Assembly (NCBI GenBank): GCA_021166725.1
Contig: JAJPES010000057.1
Coordinates: 87,325-151,324, forward strand
Length of the DNA: 64,000 nucleotides
Reading direction: 5' to 3'
Source: Burkholderiaceae bacterium
Lineage (GTDB): Bacteria; Pseudomonadota; Gammaproteobacteria; Burkholderiales; Burkholderiaceae_E
Shown in pieces: positions 52,206 to 60,610 of this stretch. Each line of letters starts with the position of its first letter. Positions within the stretch are counted from its first letter, which is position 1. The position numbers and the translations under genes were made by a program. Under the pieces are notes generated by a model that saw only the letters and a program-made list of their open reading frames with translations, was not told the DNA's origin and made no database searches.

Positions 52206-54280
52206 CCGCGCGCCGCGCGCGCTGCCGCGAAGCGCACGAACCAGTCGATCGACGCCGGATTCGCCATCGAATCGCGATTGACCGACTTCTCCACCGGCTG
52301 CCCCAGCAGGATCTTCTTCACCGGCACTTCGAGCTTCTTGCCCGACATCGTGCGCGGCACCTCGGCGATCGCGTAGACCTCGTTCGGCACGTGCCGCGCC
52401 GAGAGCTTCGTGCGGATCGCGTCGAGCAGCCGCTTGCGCAGCGACGCGTCGATGCCGGTTGCGCCGCGCACGGCGGCGTCGGGATCGGCCGCCGGCCCCT
52501 TCGCGCCGATGCCCGCGATCCGCGAGCCGGGCTCGCGCTGCACGACGAACAGCGCGAGAAAAGATTCGCGGCCGAGGTACTCGAGATCGATGACCAGCGA
52601 ATCGGCGACCTCGTCGAACTCCTCGACGACGCGATACAGCTCGCTCGTTCCCATCCGGATGCCGTAGCGGTTGATCGTCGAGTCGGAGCGACCGAAGATC
52701 GTCGCGGTCACGCTTTCGGGACGCTCGTGCAGCATCAGCCAGTCGCCGTGGCGCCAGACGTTCGGCGGACCGGGGTAGGTGTCGAAGTAACTCTCGAAAT
52801 AGCGCCTGCCGTCGGTGTCGCCCCAGAAGAACAACGGCATCGACGGCATCGGTTCGGTGCAGACCAGCTCGCCGACTTCGCCGATCAGCGGCTTGCCGTC
52901 GTCGCTCCACGATTCGATCTTCCCGCCGAGCACGCGGCATTGCATCTCGCCGGCATACACCGGAAGTACGGGGCACGCGGTGAGGAAAGCTGCCCCCGGA
53001 TCGGTGCCGCCCGAAATCGACGCCAGCAGGATGTCCGGATGCACGTGCGAGTAGATCCAGCGGCACGCCTCCACGGTGAGCGGAGAGCCGGTGGAACCGA
53101 GCGTGCGCAGCGCCGAAAGATCGAACCGCTCGCGCGGATTCAGCCCCGACTTCATGCACAGCGAAACGAAGGCGGGACTCGTGCCGAAGAACGTGAGCCG
53201 CTCTCGCTCCGCCAGTCGCCACAGCGTGCCGAGATCGGGATGACCGGGATTACCGTCGAACTGCAGCAGCGTCGCGCCGGTCATCAGCGTCGACACCCAC
53301 AGGTTCCACATGATCCAGTTGGTCGACGAGAACCAGAAGAAGCGATCGCTCTCGTCGACGTCCAGGTGCAGCGCGTTCGTCTTCAGGTTCTCGAGCACCG
53401 TGCCGCCGTGTCCATGGACGATCGGCTTGGGCATGCCGGTGGTGCCCGACGAATAGACGATCCACAGCGGATGGTCGAAGGGCAGCGCGGCGAAGCTGCA
53501 TTCCGCCGGCTGGGCGATCGCATCGCTCCACGGCATCACTGCGGCGGCGCCGGCGTCGGCGAGCGTTGCGCGCTCGTCGAGATACGGCACGAAGACCACG
53601 GTGCGCACCGACGGCAGCCGGCTCGCCAGTTCACGGACGATGTCGCGCCGGTCGAAGTCCTTGCCGCCGTAGCGGTAACCATCCACGGCGAACAGCACTG
53701 TCGGCTCGATCTGGCGAAAGCGGTCGAGCACGCTCACCGTCCCCATGTCGGGCGACGAGCTCGACCAGATCGCGCCGAGGCTCGTCGTCGCCAGCATCGC
53801 CACGACGGTCTGCGGAATGTTCGGCATGTAGGCCGCGCACCGATCGCCCGGCTTCACGCCGAGGTGCGCGAGCGATGCCGTGAGCGCACCCACTTCGGCA
53901 CGCAACTGCTGCCAGCCGATCTCGCGGCGCTCGCACGATTCGGAGACGAAAACGAGCGCGGGCCGCGCGGCGATCTCGGGTCGCAGCGCCGGCGCCAGCA
54001 GGTGCTCGGCGTAGTTCAGCGTTTCGCCCTCGAACCAGCGCGCACCGGGCATCTCGCGGCGCGCGAGCACACGCGTGGCCGGCGATCTTGCGCGCACGCC
54101 GCTCCATTCGTGGAATGCGCCCCAGAAGCCCTCCAGATCTTCCACCGACCAGCGCCACAGCGATTCGTAGTCGGAAAAGGAAAGTCCGCGCGTCTCGCGC
54201 AGCCAGCGATTGAAGCGGGTGATGCCGGCGCGTTCGATTCGCTCGGGGCCGGGGCGCCAAAGAACTTCGGGCGTCGTCAT
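52202..54280 (-). CDS. Acetoacetyl-CoA synthetase
   Basis: AMP-forming ligase of 692 residues (acetoacetate--CoA ligase, AacS type). Opening VLWRPGPERIERAGITRFNR; ATP motifs PLWIVYSSGTTGMPKPIVHG, TLGSTGSPLTVEACRWIY, YGIRMGTSELYRVVEEFDEV and VPRTMSGKKLEVPVKKILLG with the catalytic Lys. It activates acetoacetate for PHB or sterol-independent lipid turnover, so it links with ketone-body use. The extra W-rich N-terminal block (WLRETRGLSFSDYESLWRWS) is characteristic of the family. Confidence 0.95.
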   Translation of the reverse strand: MTTPEVLWRPGPERIERAGITRFNRWLRETRGLSFSDYESLWRWSVEDLEGFWGAFHEWSGVRARSPATRVLARREMPGARWFEGETLNYAEHLLAPALRPEIAARPALVFVSESCERREIGWQQLRAEVGALTASLAHLGVKPGDRCAAYMPNIPQTVVAMLATTSLGAIWSSSSPDMGTVSVLDRFRQIEPTVLFAVDGYRYGGKDFDRRDIVRELASRLPSVRTVVFVPYLDERATLADAGAAAVMPWSDAIAQPAECSFAALPFDHPLWIVYSSGTTGMPKPIVHGHGGTVLENLKTNALHLDVDESDRFFWFSSTNWIMWNLWVSTLMTGATLLQFDGNPGHPDLGTLWRLAERERLTFFGTSPAFVSLCMKSGLNPRERFDLSALRTLGSTGSPLTVEACRWIYSHVHPDILLASISGGTDPGAAFLTACPVLPVYAGEMQCRVLGGKIESWSDDGKPLIGEVGELVCTEPMPSMPLFFWGDTDGRRYFESYFDTYPGPPNVWRHGDWLMLHERPESVTATIFGRSDSTINRYGIRMGTSELYRVVEEFDEVADSLVIDLEYLGRESFLALFVVQREPGSRIAGIGAKGPAADPDAAVRGATGIDASLRKRLLDAIRTKLSARHVPNEVYAIAEVPRTMSGKKLEVPVKKILLGQPVEKSVNRDSMANPASIDWFVRFAAARAARG

Positions 54281-54489
54281 CGGAGAGTCTTCGCTGTCGG
54301 AGGGATCGAGCCGACTATACCGAAAGGCTCGCGCGCCGCCTGGAGAAGAGCGGGCGAGAAGAAGGAAGACTGCGCAGATCGTGCGGACATGCGCACGGAT
54401 CTGTCGGTCCCGTTCTACAACACGTCGTCCGGCGAATCCATCGAAATCCCGCTCGCTTGCCGCACACGAAGCCCTCCGGAGAGACGTCG

Positions 54490-55530
54490 ATGCAGCCTGC
54501 AAACGATCTTCGCAATCGTCCTTCGCGCCTTGCTTACCGTGCGCGCTTTTTCCTCGTTGCCGCCCTCGCGGCCGGTGTTGCGTCCATCGCGCAGGCCGCG
54601 CCCTTCTCGTCGTTGTTCGTGTTCGGCGACAGCCTGAGCGATTCGGGGAACAACGCGATCGTCATAAACGAGAGAACGACTGTACCGATCAGCGGCGACA
54701 CTTTCGTGCCGAGCTTCCCGTATGCATCGACGCGATACACGAACGGTCTGGTATGGGCGCAAAGCTTCGCGAGTTGGCTCGGGAGTCCGGCAACGCCCTC
54801 GTTGCTCGGAGGAAGCGATTACGCGTACGGCGGTGCACGCACGGGCCCTTCGGGCAGCGGCTTTCCGTACAGCCTTCGCGACCAGGTGGGTCAGTTCCTG
54901 TACGCGGTACACGGATCGGCCCCCGCCGATTCGCTCTTCGTATTGGCGGGCGGCGGGAACAATGCTCGCGACGCGCTGAGCGCAGTGGCTGGCGGTACCG
55001 ACGCGACCACCGCGATCCTGCAGACGGCGAGCGACTTCGTCGCCGACACCGTGGCGATGGTGCTGCAACTGATCGCGGCCGGAGCCGGCGACATCGTCGT
55101 ATGGACGGCACCGAACATCGCGTTCGCCCCGGCGATAACGGCGCTTGGCAGCCCCGAAGCGAGTGCTTTCGCCACGGTGTTGGCAGACACGATGAACACT
55201 TCCCTGACGACCGCGCTTGCGCCGTTCGCCGGCGTCGTGCAGATCTTCGACCTGAACCGCCTGCTGGGCGACCTGATCGAACATCCGCTTCGCTACGGAC
55301 TGCTCGACGTCACCAATGCCTGCGCGGCGGAACTCGCATGTGACCCTGCGAAATATCTATTCTGGGATGGCATCCATCCCACCTCCGCCGGACACGAGCT
55401 GATCGCGCGCGCGATGATCGCGCTGGTGCCGGTTCCAGGATCGCTCGCGCTCCTGCTCGCAGGCTTCGGGCCCGTGCTGCTGCTGTCAGCGAGACGCCGG
55501 GTTTCCCGGGGATCCGAGCGGAACCGTTGA
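54490..55530 (+). CDS. Exported GDSL/SGNH esterase with PEP-CTERM-like anchor
   Basis: A 346-residue secreted hydrolase. Signal peptide with FFLVAALAAGVASIAQA cut near residue 37. SGNH blocks: SLFVFGDSLSDSGNN (Ser48), LFVLAGGGNNARDALSA (block III) and FWDGIHPTSAGHELIA with the Asp/His pair. The C-terminus VPVPGSLALLLAGFGPVLL then SARRR is a PEP-CTERM sorting signal, here VPVP where VPEP is usual, recognised by exosortase in exopolysaccharide-making bacteria. ATG at 54490 with GGAG eight bases upstream; an earlier in-frame ATG adds 11 residues. Monocistronic. Confidence 0.92.
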   Translation: MQPANDLRNRPSRLAYRARFFLVAALAAGVASIAQAAPFSSLFVFGDSLSDSGNNAIVINERTTVPISGDTFVPSFPYASTRYTNGLVWAQSFASWLGSPATPSLLGGSDYAYGGARTGPSGSGFPYSLRDQVGQFLYAVHGSAPADSLFVLAGGGNNARDALSAVAGGTDATTAILQTASDFVADTVAMVLQLIAAGAGDIVVWTAPNIAFAPAITALGSPEASAFATVLADTMNTSLTTALAPFAGVVQIFDLNRLLGDLIEHPLRYGLLDVTNACAAELACDPAKYLFWDGIHPTSAGHELIARAMIALVPVPGSLALLLAGFGPVLLLSARRRVSRGSERNR

Positions 55531-55572
55531 CGAACGGGCCGAATTCCTCGTCGGCATCACACGGGTCGAGGC

Positions 55573-55629
55573 AAAAAAAAGGCCCGCGAAATTCGCGGGC
55601 CGAATCCACCTATGCGGTGGAGGAGGAGA
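55573..55629 (-). ncRNA. Candidate anti-SD RNA element with terminator (copy B)
   Basis: Minus strand: TCTCCTCC, hairpin TCCACC-GCATA-GGTGGA, TTC, then a perfect stem GGCCCGC/GCGGGCC and eight T. It shares CUCCUCC, the TCCACC/GGTGGA hairpin, the following TTC and the terminator layout with copy A at 38838-38900. Here CUCCUCC precedes the hairpin instead of lying in its loop. It lies about 85 bases after a small DUF1127-like gene and has no clear promoter of its own, so it may be processed from that mRNA. At the least it is that gene's terminator. Confidence 0.72.
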
Positions 55630-55712
55630 CTCCGTGGGGTGTCGCCCGAGGGCGCCACCCGCCTGTTCGTCGGCCGCCCGACTGCCGGTCGGCGCGGCCG
55701 TTCAGCTATGCT

Positions 55713-55937
55713 TCAGCGGTTCCAGCTGGCGCGGGCCGCCGCTGCATCGACCTCGGCGCGCACGCGCGGATCGAGTTCCATCAGGACCTGCAATGCACGC
55801 TCCTGCTGGCGGGCGCGGACGCGGTTCACCGCGCGATCGATCCAGGCGGAAAACGTTCCGCGCACCTGTACGGGCTTGGCGCGTTCGTTTCCTGCGATGC
55901 GCCCGAGACCCCCGTGGGTAGTAACAAGCGTTGTCAT
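55713..55937 (-). CDS. Small DUF1127-like protein
   Basis: A 74-residue basic protein: TLVTTHGGLGRIAGNERAKP, VQVRGTFSAWIDRAVNRVRA, RQQERALQVLMELDPRVRAE, VDAAAARASWNR. The W..R...R.R.R..RAL..L..LD.RV pattern is like the Arg-rich DUF1127 (YjiS) helix, though more diverged than textbook members. ATG at 55937 has GAGGA seven bases upstream and a good promoter. In Rhodobacter a DUF1127 RNA-binding protein (CcaF1) is encoded upstream of, and helps mature, anti-SD CcsR RNAs; the same order occurs here with copy B. That functional parallel is inference. Confidence 0.7.
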   Translation of the reverse strand: MTTLVTTHGGLGRIAGNERAKPVQVRGTFSAWIDRAVNRVRARQQERALQVLMELDPRVRAEVDAAAARASWNR

Positions 55938-55978
55938 GATCGTGTCCTCGGTGACGTGATTGCCGTTGCGATGGAAGA

Positions 55979-56007
55979 ATTATGGCGATCTCCGATGTAT
56001 GTTTCAA
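55979..56007 (-). promoter_or_regulatory. Sigma-70 promoter of the DUF1127-like gene
   Basis: On the minus strand TTGAAA (56002-56007), 17 bases, CATAAT (55979-55984), five of six matches in each box. Predicts a leader of about 35 bases. On the plus strand TATAAT at 56026-56031 is a likely -10 of the divergent lysR gene, so a LysR-type protein bound here could affect both. Confidence 0.82.
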
Positions 56008-56063
56008 ATGGATGTTAGCCATGAGTATAATTCACAGATAGCATAGATCGAAACCTCCGCTCG

Positions 56064-57086
56064 ATGAATTTCCGAACGCTGGACCTGAACCTGCTGCGCG
56101 TGTTCGACGAAGTGATGGCCGAGCGCAACCTCACGCGCGCCGCCCGCAATCTCGCCATGACGCAACCGGCCGTCAGCAACGCCCTGCGCCGCCTGCGCGA
56201 TGCGCTCGACGACGAGCTCGTAGTCCGCTCCGGCTACGGCGTGCAGCCCACGCCCATGGCCATCGCGCTTTGGCCGTCGGTACGGCAGGCACTGCAGCAA
56301 TTGCGCGAGACCTTCTCGCCCGTCGAATTCGTTCCCTCCGAGGCGCGCGCGACCTTCACGCTCGCCATGGCCGACGCCACCGCGTCGCTGCTGATTCCGC
56401 CGCTGATCTCCTTCGTCGAGCACGAGGCGCCCGGCGTCTCGCTTCGCGTGCTGCCGTTGACCACCCGAGACCCGCGCCAGCTGCTCGTCGACGGCGACCT
56501 GGATCTCGCGGTCGGTCACTTCCCGGCGGCGATTGCCGCGATCGCGATGGAGGAGATGCGCCCCGACATGGCCGTCGCCTACGGCCATCAACGCCTGTAC
56601 AGCAGCCACTACGCGTGCGTAATGCGCCTCGGGCATCCGTTGGCGAACACCGAACTGACGCTCGATGCGTACTGCGAGGCGCACCACCTGCTGGTGAGCT
56701 TTTCGGGACGGCCGTTCGGGCACGTGGACGAGACGCTGGCGGCGCTGGGACGTTCGCGCCGCATCGTCGTTACCGTGAACCAGTTCTTCACCGCCGGAAT
56801 CATCGTCGCCAATTCCGACCTGCTCACGGTGCTTCCCAGGCACTTCCTGTCGTCGACCGGAACGACCGACAAGGTCGCCGTCCGCGCGCTGCCCTTCGAG
56901 CTGCCGCGCGTGGACGTGCACGCGATGTGGCATCGGCGGCGGGAGAATCGTCCGGGGCACGCGTGGCTGCGCGAATCGATCGCGCGCGCCGCAGCGACGC
57001 CGCTGCGCGAACGGGTAGCGCCGGGCAGTGCATCGGCATCGCCTGCTGCGCTCGATCCGGCGGTCGCCGCTGCGGAGTGGAAATGA
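56064..57086 (+). CDS. LysR family transcriptional regulator (NodD/NahR-like)
   Basis: A 340-residue LTTR. HTH: MNFRTLDLNLLRVFDEVMAE, RNLTRAARNLAMTQPAVSNA, LRRLRDALDDELVVRSGYG, with the NodD/NahR-type opening. Effector domain: FTLAMADATASLLIPPLISF, DLDLAVGHFPAA, HYACVMRLGHPLANTELTLD. The ligand is unknown. Its stop overlaps the start of the hydrolase gene (ATGA), an uncommon coupling for a LysR gene, which suggests regulator and enzyme act together. The divergent DUF1127-like gene shares the promoter region. Confidence 0.94.
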   Translation: MNFRTLDLNLLRVFDEVMAERNLTRAARNLAMTQPAVSNALRRLRDALDDELVVRSGYGVQPTPMAIALWPSVRQALQQLRETFSPVEFVPSEARATFTLAMADATASLLIPPLISFVEHEAPGVSLRVLPLTTRDPRQLLVDGDLDLAVGHFPAAIAAIAMEEMRPDMAVAYGHQRLYSSHYACVMRLGHPLANTELTLDAYCEAHHLLVSFSGRPFGHVDETLAALGRSRRIVVTVNQFFTAGIIVANSDLLTVLPRHFLSSTGTTDKVAVRALPFELPRVDVHAMWHRRRENRPGHAWLRESIARAAATPLRERVAPGSASASPAALDPAVAAAEWK

Positions 57087-58306
57087 GCCGCGCGTCCCGA
57101 CGCCTGCAGCCGGGAGACTTGCGCGGCGTCGCGCGCCTCGGCGTCGGCGCGGTCGGGAAGATCACCGAGCTGGTCGAAGCGCTGCATGCCGCGATCGCGC
57201 GCGTGCCGGGGACGGCTGCGGCCTCGCCTGCCGGTCGCACGCGGGGAATCACCGGCCTCGCCTATGCGGGCGTACGCAGCGCAACGCGACTCACCGGCCT
57301 GGGCCTCGACGCGGCACTCCGCTTGCAGGCGCCGCGGCGCATCGGGCAGTTACCGTCCTCCGAGTCACGCTGCGCTGCCATCGCCGCGCTGAACGGCGTG
57401 CTGGGCGATCATCTGGCAGCGAGCCACAATCCCCTGGCGATCCGGATGCGCCTGCGCCGCGAGGGTCGCTCCCTCGCCTTGCGCCGCGATTCGCTGATCG
57501 AAGCGTTCCCCGACGCCAGCGGGCACGTCGTCGTGATGGCACACGGGCTGTGCATGAGCGACCGCCAATGGCTGCGCGACGGTCACGACCACGGTGCGGC
57601 GCTCGCACACGATCTGGGCTGCTCGGTGCTCTACCTGCACTACAACAGCGGCCTACCGATCGCGGTGAACGGCCGCGGATTCGCCCGCCTGCTGGAATCG
57701 CTGACGAAGGCCTGGCCGGTGCCGATCGAGCGGCTGTCTATCGTCGGCCACAGCATGGGCGGGCTGGTTGCGCGCAGCGCATGCCTGCATGCCGCCCGCA
57801 ACGGCCACGAGTGGCCGTGCCTGCTCGACACCATCGTCTTTCTCGGCACGCCGCACCTCGGCGCTCCGCTCGAGCGCGGCGGTCACTGGCTCGAGCAGTT
57901 ACTGCAGGCGAGCGCCTACAGCGCGCCCTTCGCCCGGCTCGGCGCGATCCGCAGCGCCGGCATCACCGATCTGCGCCAGGGCCGCATCGACGATCGACCG
58001 ACGAGCGATCCGGACGAAGAGGCGCGCTCGGCGCCACCGCGCTCGCTCGCCATCGCCGCAACGCTCGGTCGGCGCGACGGTGATCTGAAGGACCGGCTCC
58101 TGGGCGATGGTCTCGTGCCGCTCGCGAGCGCGCTCGGCACGGATGCCCGGACGGAGCGTGCGTTGTCGCCGCGTACCGAGAGGTCGGTGCAATACGAGAC
58201 GAGCCATCTCGCGCTCCTCGACCGCGCCGAGGTGTATCGCCTGATCCGAAACTGGCTCGCTGCGGGTCGTCCCGAGGAAGTCGGGGCTCGCCGATCGGCG
58301 GTGTGA
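57083..58306 (+). CDS. Alpha/beta hydrolase (PGAP1/lipase-like)
   Basis: A 407-residue hydrolase with a long N-terminal helical part (about 1-130) and a lipase-like core: HVVVMAHGLCMSDRQWLRDG (oxyanion region), SIVGHSMGGLVARSACLHAA with nucleophile Ser in GHSMGG, TIVFLGTPHLGAPLERGGHW and SHLALLDRAEVYRLI with the probable catalytic His. GTPHLGAPLER is typical of PGAP1/esterase families acting on lipids. No signal peptide. ATG overlaps the lysR stop. Often such genes sit beside polyhydroxyalkanoate or membrane-lipid functions; none is adjacent here. Confidence 0.88.
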   Translation: MSRASRRLQPGDLRGVARLGVGAVGKITELVEALHAAIARVPGTAAASPAGRTRGITGLAYAGVRSATRLTGLGLDAALRLQAPRRIGQLPSSESRCAAIAALNGVLGDHLAASHNPLAIRMRLRREGRSLALRRDSLIEAFPDASGHVVVMAHGLCMSDRQWLRDGHDHGAALAHDLGCSVLYLHYNSGLPIAVNGRGFARLLESLTKAWPVPIERLSIVGHSMGGLVARSACLHAARNGHEWPCLLDTIVFLGTPHLGAPLERGGHWLEQLLQASAYSAPFARLGAIRSAGITDLRQGRIDDRPTSDPDEEARSAPPRSLAIAATLGRRDGDLKDRLLGDGLVPLASALGTDARTERALSPRTERSVQYETSHLALLDRAEVYRLIRNWLAAGRPEEVGARRSAV

Positions 58307-58337
58307 ACCCGCCCCTTCACGCTCGCGCGCCGTGCCG

Positions 58338-58811
58338 CTATCGGCGCTCGTGAAGCCGCTCCAGCGCCTCGCGCAACCGCGCCGGCAACGCCACCGGCCG
58401 GTTGCTGTCGCGATCGACGTAGACGTGCACGAAATGGCCTTGCGCGCACGCAAGCGACTCGTCCTCGCGGAAGATCCCCAACTCGTAGCGCACGCTGCTG
58501 TTGCCCAGGTGCGCTACGCGCAGCCCCGCCTGCACGCGATCGGGAAACGCGATCGGACGAAAGTAATGGCAGCTGGTCTCGACGACGAGCCCGACGACCG
58601 GACTGCGCTCGATATCGAGCGCGCCCGCCTCGATCAGGTAACGGTTGACCGCCGTGTCGAAGAACGAGTAGTAGACGACGTTGTTGACGTGCCGATACGC
58701 GTCGTTGTCCATCCAGCGCGTCGTGATCGGGCTGAAGTGACGATACGAGTCGCGCGGCTGCGGCGACGGACGGGCGCCGCCCGTCGCCTGCTTCGCCCCC
58801 TCGTCGCTCAC
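58338..58811 (-). CDS. Hotdog-fold acyl-CoA thioesterase (4-hydroxybenzoyl-CoA thioesterase-like)
   Basis: A 157-residue single hotdog domain: [20 protein letters not shown] then [16 protein letters not shown], the D..HVNN..Y...F active-site pattern of YbgC/4-HBA-CoA thioesterases, and [20 protein letters not shown]. Cuts acyl- or aryl-CoA. GTG start at 58811 overlaps the stop of the FeS/membrane subunit gene (GTGA), making it the last gene of the molybdoenzyme operon; a CoA ester as substrate or product of that enzyme is therefore suggested. Confidence 0.88.
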   Translation of the reverse strand: MSDEGAKQATGGARPSPQPRDSYRHFSPITTRWMDNDAYRHVNNVVYYSFFDTAVNRYLIEAGALDIERSPVVGLVVETSCHYFRPIAFPDRVQAGLRVAHLGNSSVRYELGIFREDESLACAQGHFVHVYVDRDSNRPVALPARLREALERLHERR

Positions 58812-60610
58812 TCCACCATGCTCTTCATCGGCGCCGCATTCGCCGGCAGCGGCATCGAGGCGCGATCCGTCCGCGTCGGCGCGGCCAGTCGACCGGAGCC
58901 GCGCTGCGGCATCTTGCGCAGGTCGAAGCCCTGCATGTAGGCGGCGCGCACGATCACCGTGTATTTCCACGCAGCGCCCCCGGCGATCGCCGCGACCCCC
59001 GCCAGCGCGAGCAGCGGAACGGCCGCCGGCGCGACGATCCACGCGAGGACCGCGAGCACGATCGGCGCGACGTGACCGAAGGCGGTGAGCGTCGGCGTGA
59101 ACGCTTCGAGCACCCTGCGCGACAGCGGCGGAATACCGTTCGCGCGCGCGCTGCCGGTGTAGGTGCGCCACAGTGCGGCGTTCAACACCGTGAGCACGAC
59201 GATCGCGCCGGCCGCCAGCGACGGCCACGCCGCCGAACGCAGCGGAGCGCCGAGCGCAAGCACCACGATCGCCAGCGCACCGGCGCCTTCCAGCAGCGCC
59301 GTGGCGATCAGCATCCACGGCATCAGCGGCACGCGCCAGGCCGGTATTCCACGCGCCCGGTGAAGGATCTTCGCCTGGCAGAACAGGAACACGGCGCCCG
59401 AGACCGCGACGCACGCGAACGGCACCGGTCCGGGCGCGACGAGGCTCGCCAGCACCGACGGGAAGAAGACGAGCGATGCATACAACTCGCGCGTCATCCA
59501 CGACGTCTGCCAACGCGTGGCCGCGCGCCAGAAGCGCATCTGCCGGCCGATCTTCAGGAACACGCAGAACAGGCCGATCGCGACCAGCAACGCCGAAACG
59601 AAGAACAGCGACGGCCCCGCGGCAGGCGACAGCGCGCCGACCGCCATCGCAGCGCTGCCGGTGATCGCCAGCCCCGTCCCGATGCCGCCGAAGATCCAGT
59701 TCATCGCGGCGCGCCAGTCCCAGAAGGTCTGGCGCGGACCGACGAGCGGATTGGCCGGGTCGGCGCGGCGCTCGTCGTCGAGGTCTTCGTCGGACACGCT
59801 GCGCCCGGGCACCGCCGGCGTCGTGTACAGGTACTTGATCTGCGGATCGGTGCCGACGTCGGCGTTCAACTGCAGGTAGTCGCTCTCGCGCGTCAGGCGC
59901 GAGACGTTGCTCTCGGGATCGTTGAAGTCGCCGAACTGGATCGCCTGCGAGATGCACGAAGCCGCGCAGGCGGGAGTGACGTGCGGGTCGACCCCGGGCT
60001 TCAGCCCCTTGGCCATGCCTTCGTCGACCCGCTCGACGCAGAAGGTGCACTTCTGCGCGACGCCGATACGCTCCGGATGCTCGGTGGCCTTCTCCTGCTT
60101 CGTGCGCTGCTTGCCGTAGTAACCCTCCATCTCGTGCACGATCGTGCGCGCGTTGTACGGGCACGAGACGGCGCAGTACGCGCAGCCGATGCACACGTCG
60201 TAGTTCATCGTCACCAGGCCGTCCTCGCGCTGGCGCGTCGCCCCGGTCGGGCAGACGGGCACGCAGGGCGGCTCGGCGCAATGCTGGCACCCGGTGACGA
60301 GGAACAGGCGCTCGACGTTCGGGAAGGTGCCCTGCTCGACGTCGAGCACCTTGCGCCATTGCACCCCGGGCGTCGTGTCGTTCGCGTGCTTGCAGGCAAT
60401 CGTGCACGTCTGGCAGCCGACGCAGCGGTTCAGGTCGATGACCATTCCCCAGCGCGGCGTCTGCGACGCCTTCGCCGCGGAACCCGGCGTATAGCCGTCG
60501 ATACGGTCGCCGAGCACCCTGTCGAGGCTCGCGTCCTGGATCGTGCGCGCCAGCGGGCTCTCGCCCGCTCCCGAGGAGCGCTCCGAGGTGCGCGTGACGA
60601 CGTCGTTCAT
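58808..60610 (-). CDS. Fused FeS electron-transfer and membrane-anchor subunit (DmsB-DmsC-like) of the molybdoenzyme
   Basis: A 600-residue fusion. Residues about 55-250 are a four-cluster ferredoxin: [55 protein letters not shown] and [10 protein letters not shown]...ACAASC. From about residue 320 eight hydrophobic segments form a DmsC/NrfD-like quinone-reactive anchor ([60 protein letters not shown]). In most relatives these are two genes. It would move electrons between the catalytic subunit and the quinone pool. ATGA overlaps with the genes on both sides. Confidence 0.9.
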   Translation of the reverse strand: MNDVVTRTSERSSGAGESPLARTIQDASLDRVLGDRIDGYTPGSAAKASQTPRWGMVIDLNRCVGCQTCTIACKHANDTTPGVQWRKVLDVEQGTFPNVERLFLVTGCQHCAEPPCVPVCPTGATRQREDGLVTMNYDVCIGCAYCAVSCPYNARTIVHEMEGYYGKQRTKQEKATEHPERIGVAQKCTFCVERVDEGMAKGLKPGVDPHVTPACAASCISQAIQFGDFNDPESNVSRLTRESDYLQLNADVGTDPQIKYLYTTPAVPGRSVSDEDLDDERRADPANPLVGPRQTFWDWRAAMNWIFGGIGTGLAITGSAAMAVGALSPAAGPSLFFVSALLVAIGLFCVFLKIGRQMRFWRAATRWQTSWMTRELYASLVFFPSVLASLVAPGPVPFACVAVSGAVFLFCQAKILHRARGIPAWRVPLMPWMLIATALLEGAGALAIVVLALGAPLRSAAWPSLAAGAIVVLTVLNAALWRTYTGSARANGIPPLSRRVLEAFTPTLTAFGHVAPIVLAVLAWIVAPAAVPLLALAGVAAIAGGAAWKYTVIVRAAYMQGFDLRKMPQRGSGRLAAPTRTDRASMPLPANAAPMKSMVE

